DNA of 8,389 nucleotides from assembly GCA_029007685.1 (NCBI GenBank), contig JAQXIG010000122.1:1-8389 (forward strand), given 5' to 3'. The stretch comes from a bacterium (GTDB taxonomy: Bacteria; Bacillota_I; Bacilli_A; RF39; UBA660). This document shows, one piece after another, positions 5,521 through 8,389 of the stretch. Position numbers and translations under genes: made by a program. Position 1 is the stretch's first letter; every line of letters begins with the position of its first letter. The notes under the pieces were generated by a model that saw only the letters and a program-made list of their open reading frames with translations, searched no databases and was not told the origin of the DNA.

Positions 5521-8125
5521 CCCCTGTAACTTGTTTTGTTCTTTTCAAATAAATTTTTCGTACCCAATCTACTGGAATTACGGTAATAGCTAAACAGATC
5601 ATAACCACCAATTCTCGCAAGGTCAGTCCATAAGATCTAAATAACGACCCTCCAAAATAAATAAGAAACAATTGTACTACCACAATCAAACTAATGATAA
5701 TCCAAAAAGCGCGGTTACGATACAAATTAGCTACCAAATTTAATCGATTTGTTCGAGCATTAAAGCAATTGAAAATCCCCATGAAAATAAAAAGTCCAAA
5801 AAAAGCTGTCATAAGATATTTATCACTAGGATCTACTCGAAAAAACTGTTGAATAAAAGATGATTTCAAGAAAAATACACACAATAACGAAGAATAACTA
5901 CCTGTAAATAAAATTTCATCCATCATGTAACGATTGATAATATTTTCTTCTCTTTTTTTTGGTTTTTCCCTCATATATTCCTTTAATGGTGGTTCATAGG
6001 CAAAGGCAATTCCTGCCAAAGTATCCATAATCATATTGATCCATAGCATTTGAATTATCGTTACTGGTGTTTCTACCCCAATAAAAGGACCTACTATCGA
6101 TAAAAAGATTGCACACATATTCACTGTTAACTGAAATATAATAAACTTGCGAATACTCTTGAAGATGGTTCTTCCAAATAAAATAGCTTTTGAAATCGAT
6201 AAAAAATTATCATCTAAAATCACAATTTCACTAGCTTCTTTCGCAACCTCTGTACCACTTCCCATCGCAAAGCCAACATCTGCCTTTTTTAACGCTGGTG
6301 CATCATTAACACCATCACCTGTCATTCCCACTACTAACCCCATCTCTTCCGAGATTCTCACCAAACGACTTTTATCTTGTGGTAAACTTCGTGCCACAAT
6401 TTTAAGATTGGGTAACATCTTTTTTACTTCCTCATCACTGTAATTGCCAAGTTCTGAACTAGTAATAACCAAATCATGTTCTGATGTCACGATTCCAACT
6501 TCTTTTCCAATTGCCAAAGCCGTATTTTTATTATCACCGGTAATCATTACTGTTTGAATACCTGCTTCCTGCACCATCTTAACTCCTTCTATTGCTTCTT
6601 CTCTAACCTCATCTTTAATTAAAACAAACCCCAGTAATGTTAATTTATCCATTACTTTATAATCATAACGATCATTATAAGCAACCGCTAAAACTCGAAT
6701 TCCTCGTTTCGTCATGTCATTCACTTTTGCCAAAACTTTATCAGGAACAAGAGTTTCCTTTGTTCCATTTTCATTCAAATAACTAACACAATGTCCAATT
6801 AACACCTCAGGCGCGCCCTTAAATAACTGTATTTTTTTATCTGTCTCAATCACTGTAGCAGCATACTTCATTTTACTACTAAATGGTGTTTGTTTAATAA
6901 TCCTAGCATTAGGAATAGCGGAATGCACAAAGTTTAAAATAGCTCTATCAGTAATATTACCCCCAATTGCCTTTCCTTCTACTAAATTACTTTCATTATT
7001 ATAAACCAAAGATAGTTTCAAAAGATGATGGAATTTAGGATAAATTGACAACTCTACTTCTGTGTTATATTTTTTTAGACTACCAGAAATAAACCCAATC
7101 ACATCTAGTTTTCCCTTAGTTAAAGTTCCTGTCTTATCGGTAAATAACAGATTAATACTTCCTGCTGTTTCTATTCCAACCAATTTTCGAACTAAAACAT
7201 TATTTTTTAGCATTCTCTTCATATTAGAAGATAATACTAATGTAATCATCATCGGCAATCCTTCAGGAACCGCTACTACTATAATAGTTACTGCTAAGGT
7301 CAAAGCATATAGGATATATCCCATCATGAGTGGAGCATTCGTAACCGTATTTATAATCAAAGGAAGTGAGAAGTGACTCTCAATCACAACTTGGGAAAAT
7401 AGATAAGATAGCGAAACCAATCCTGCCCCAATATATCCAATTTTACTGAGTGTTTTAGCCAAGTTTCTTAATCTTAGTTTTAATGGACTATCCGGATTAC
7501 TCTCTTGTAATTCTAATGCCAATTTCCCATAATAAGTAGCATTTCCTACCTTTTCTACTTTCATAAAAGCTGTTTTTGAATAAACAACAGTACCACGATA
7601 AACCAAGTTTTTATCAGTCACTTCTCCAGTTACTTTTTCCTTGTAAGCTTCTCGGGCTTCCCCATTTAAACTAGATTCATCCACACTCAGCTCTCCCTCG
7701 ATAATAATACCATCAGCGGGTACGCGATCTCCTGTTTCTAACTTGACGATATCTCCTACTACGATTTCATCCATCGTAATTTCTTCTAATTTACCACTAC
7801 GTTTTACCTTGCATTTAATTTTACTTGCTTCTTCTTGTAATTTTTCGAAAGCTTTTTCACTTCCATATTCTGAGATCGTAGAAATAAGACTTGATAAAAA
7901 AATCGCAATCACAATTCCCAAAGTCTCAAACCAATCAAAGTCTCGAAATAAAAATACGGTCTTAATCGCCAATGCAATAAGTAGAATTTTAATAATCGGA
8001 TCTCCTAAAGTTTCAATAAATTGATGAAAAAAACTCTTTTGTTTTTTTTGAAGGAGTTCATTAGTACCATATTTTTTTCTAGATTCTTCTACTTCTTTTT
8101 TACTAAGTCCATTAGAATTAATCAT
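5516..8125 (-). CDS. PMCA-type calcium-transporting P-type ATPase
   Basis: An 869-residue membrane pump that exports Ca2+ using ATP (type IIB-like). The cation-transporter N-domain is at 1-60 and the actuator domain at about 90-205, with VGDIVKLETGDRVPADG and an N154-G-E156-A loop where TGES is usual. TM4 carries VAVPEGLP (E288). Next come the phosphorylation site D330 in DKTGTLTKG, nucleotide-binding KGAPE (436-440), TGDN (529-532), and the TGDGVND hinge (602-608). In TM6, N697 and D701 (MLWINMIMDTLA) complete Ca2+ site II. In TM5, A672 stands where SERCA has the site I Glu771, as in PMCAs, so one Ca2+ per cycle is expected. The last helices include the family's GIFNCFNAR. AGGAGG lies 6 nt before the ATG. 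No promoter was found with confidence; a group II intron ends about 125 nt upstream. Transport of Ca2+ rather than another cation is inferred from site II. Confidence 0.95.
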   Translation of the reverse strand: MINSNGLSKKEVEESRKKYGTNELLQKKQKSFFHQFIETLGDPIIKILLIALAIKTVFLFRDFDWFETLGIVIAIFLSSLISTISEYGSEKAFEKLQEEASKIKCKVKRSGKLEEITMDEIVVGDIVKLETGDRVPADGIIIEGELSVDESSLNGEAREAYKEKVTGEVTDKNLVYRGTVVYSKTAFMKVEKVGNATYYGKLALELQESNPDSPLKLRLRNLAKTLSKIGYIGAGLVSLSYLFSQVVIESHFSLPLIINTVTNAPLMMGYILYALTLAVTIIVVAVPEGLPMMITLVLSSNMKRMLKNNVLVRKLVGIETAGSINLLFTDKTGTLTKGKLDVIGFISGSLKKYNTEVELSIYPKFHHLLKLSLVYNNESNLVEGKAIGGNITDRAILNFVHSAIPNARIIKQTPFSSKMKYAATVIETDKKIQLFKGAPEVLIGHCVSYLNENGTKETLVPDKVLAKVNDMTKRGIRVLAVAYNDRYDYKVMDKLTLLGFVLIKDEVREEAIEGVKMVQEAGIQTVMITGDNKNTALAIGKEVGIVTSEHDLVITSSELGNYSDEEVKKMLPNLKIVARSLPQDKSRLVRISEEMGLVVGMTGDGVNDAPALKKADVGFAMGSGTEVAKEASEIVILDDNFLSISKAILFGRTIFKSIRKFIIFQLTVNMCAIFLSIVGPFIGVETPVTIIQMLWINMIMDTLAGIAFAYEPPLKEYMREKPKKREENIINRYMMDEILFTGSYSSLLCVFFLKSSFIQQFFRVDPSDKYLMTAFFGLFIFMGIFNCFNARTNRLNLVANLYRNRAFWIIISLIVVVQLFLIYFGGSLFRSYGLTLRELVVMICLAITVIPVDWVRKIYLKRTKQVTGV

Positions 8126-8131
8126 AATAAT

Positions 8132-8137
8132 CCTCCT
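8132..8137 (-). promoter_or_regulatory. Consensus ribosome binding site of the Ca2+-ATPase
   Basis: Perfect AGGAGG on the minus strand, 6 nt before the ATG at 8125, supporting that start. Confidence 0.85.
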
Positions 8138-8249
8138 ACTTAATGTTATGAATTAGGACAAGAAGTAGAAGGATAATATTTGTCGAAAAAAGTTATTTAG
8201 TACACCAAAAAAATAAACTACAAAAGCCACATCTTCCATAATTTTCATA

Positions 8250-8305
8250 ATCGAATAGAGTAAAATTTTCAATAAATTTTATATTTATTGATATGATACC
8301 CTTTC
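8250..8305 (-). ncRNA. Group II intron domain VI with bulged branch-point A
   Basis: On the minus strand GAA (8305-8303) pairs with TTC (8255-8253), and AGGGTA (8302-8297) pairs with TACTCT (8262-8257, one G-U). This leaves A8256 bulged between the two helices, the expected branch-point, 7 nt from the predicted intron end. A distal perfect 8-bp stem, TCAATAAA with TTTATTGA (8291-8284 with 8276-8269), caps it. Confidence 0.75.
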
Positions 8306-8307
8306 AC

Positions 8308-8339
8308 ACCACCGTACGTACCGTTCAGTATACGGCGGT
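8308..8339 (-). ncRNA. Group II intron domain V hairpin
   Basis: A 32-nt hairpin on the minus strand. A 9-bp lower helix (ACCGCCGTA with TACGGTGGT) contains the catalytic CGC triad with its G-U pair. The 3' strand has a 2-nt CG bulge, then a 4-bp upper helix (TACT with GGTA, one wobble) closes a GAAC loop. The core GCCGTATACT...GGTACGTACGGT matches domain V of Lactococcus Ll.LtrB as I remember it, with a shorter tip. Confidence 0.85.
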
Positions 8340-8389
8340 TTAATTTGTAATAACATGCACTTTTAGATAATGGTCTAGTGAATTTACTA

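Larger units (their letters stand above)
8250..8389 (-). mobile_element. 3' end of a group II intron (domains V and VI); body lies beyond the window
   Basis: A self-splicing retroelement read on the minus strand, entering from the right edge. Domain V (8308-8339) and domain VI (8253-8305) follow each other with a 2-nt linker, as in intact introns. The 3' tail after domain VI is GAT, ending in the A-pyrimidine expected of group II introns, which puts the predicted splice junction between 8250 and 8249. The 50 nt before domain V show no recognisable maturase end. Domains I-IV and any reverse transcriptase must lie outside, so whether the intron is complete is unknown. It is oriented with the downstream Ca2+-ATPase gene. 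Confidence 0.82.

Noticed and set aside
5600..8050. Several plus-strand open frames of 90-105 codons opposite the ATPase
   Set aside because: They are antisense shadows of a gene with full family motifs and lack ribosome sites and protein-like composition.
8153..8248. A 31-codon minus-strand frame (MKIMEDVAFVVYFFG...) between the intron end and the ATPase
   Set aside because: No ribosome binding site precedes it, it begins only 2 nt after the predicted intron end, and a hydrophobic peptide of this size is expected by chance in AT-rich DNA.
8341..8388. Possible C-terminal codons of an intron-encoded maturase just before domain V
   Set aside because: Short open stretches exist but none shows recognisable maturase residues, and a stop touching domain V would leave no 3' strand for domain IV.
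1..8389. CRISPR array, tRNA or rRNA genes
   Set aside because: No regularly spaced repeats and no tRNA- or rRNA-like sequence were seen on either strand.

Overview
The window is AT-rich chromosomal DNA from a low-GC Gram-positive bacterium. Shine-Dalgarno sequences (AGGAGG, AGGTGA, AGAGGTG) precede nearly every gene, GTG starts are common, and intrinsic terminators are short with U-tracts. TGA is used as a stop (small membrane protein, anchored protein) and TGG for Trp, so the code is standard (table 11), not the mycoplasma code. A D-Ala-D-Ala carboxypeptidase implies a peptidoglycan wall. The yjbA-trpS neighbourhood and the protein types point to Bacillota, probably a Bacilli-related lineage. 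The Fe-S-type Cys pattern in the TrpRS hints at a low-oxygen lifestyle. Both taxonomic and lifestyle statements are inference.

Layout, left to right. (1) 1-1313, minus strand: a lipoprotein with a probable NTF2-like domain, then a 5'-portion of an S11-family D-Ala-D-Ala carboxypeptidase that runs off the left edge, with a terminator hairpin between them. (2) 1456-2457, plus strand: trpS, with a short upstream region holding a palindrome and no room for a T-box. (3) 2459-3317, minus strand: a two-gene unit, a small two-helix membrane protein followed by yjbA (DUF3603/UPF0736), overlapping by 17 nt. trpS and yjbA converge, and one hairpin overlaps the 3' end of both. (4) 3583-4431, minus strand: a transglutaminase-like putative cysteine hydrolase with its own strong promoter. 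(5) 4588-5469, minus strand: an unrecognised single-pass anchored protein with a His-rich linker. (6) 5516-8125, minus strand: a PMCA-type Ca2+-transporting P-type ATPase. (7) 8250-8389, minus strand: the 3' end (domains V and VI) of a group II intron whose body lies beyond the right edge.

Most genes appear to be separate transcription units bounded by their own promoters or terminators; only the 3096-3317/yjbA pair is clearly an operon. The genes do not form one pathway: they cover wall remodelling, Trp-tRNA charging, Ca2+ export and several envelope or unknown proteins. The most interesting items are the intron 3' end just upstream of the ATPase, the four-Cys motif in TrpRS, the transglutaminase-like protein, and the Asn-Gly-Glu variant in the ATPase actuator loop. 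I saw no convincing new multi-gene system.
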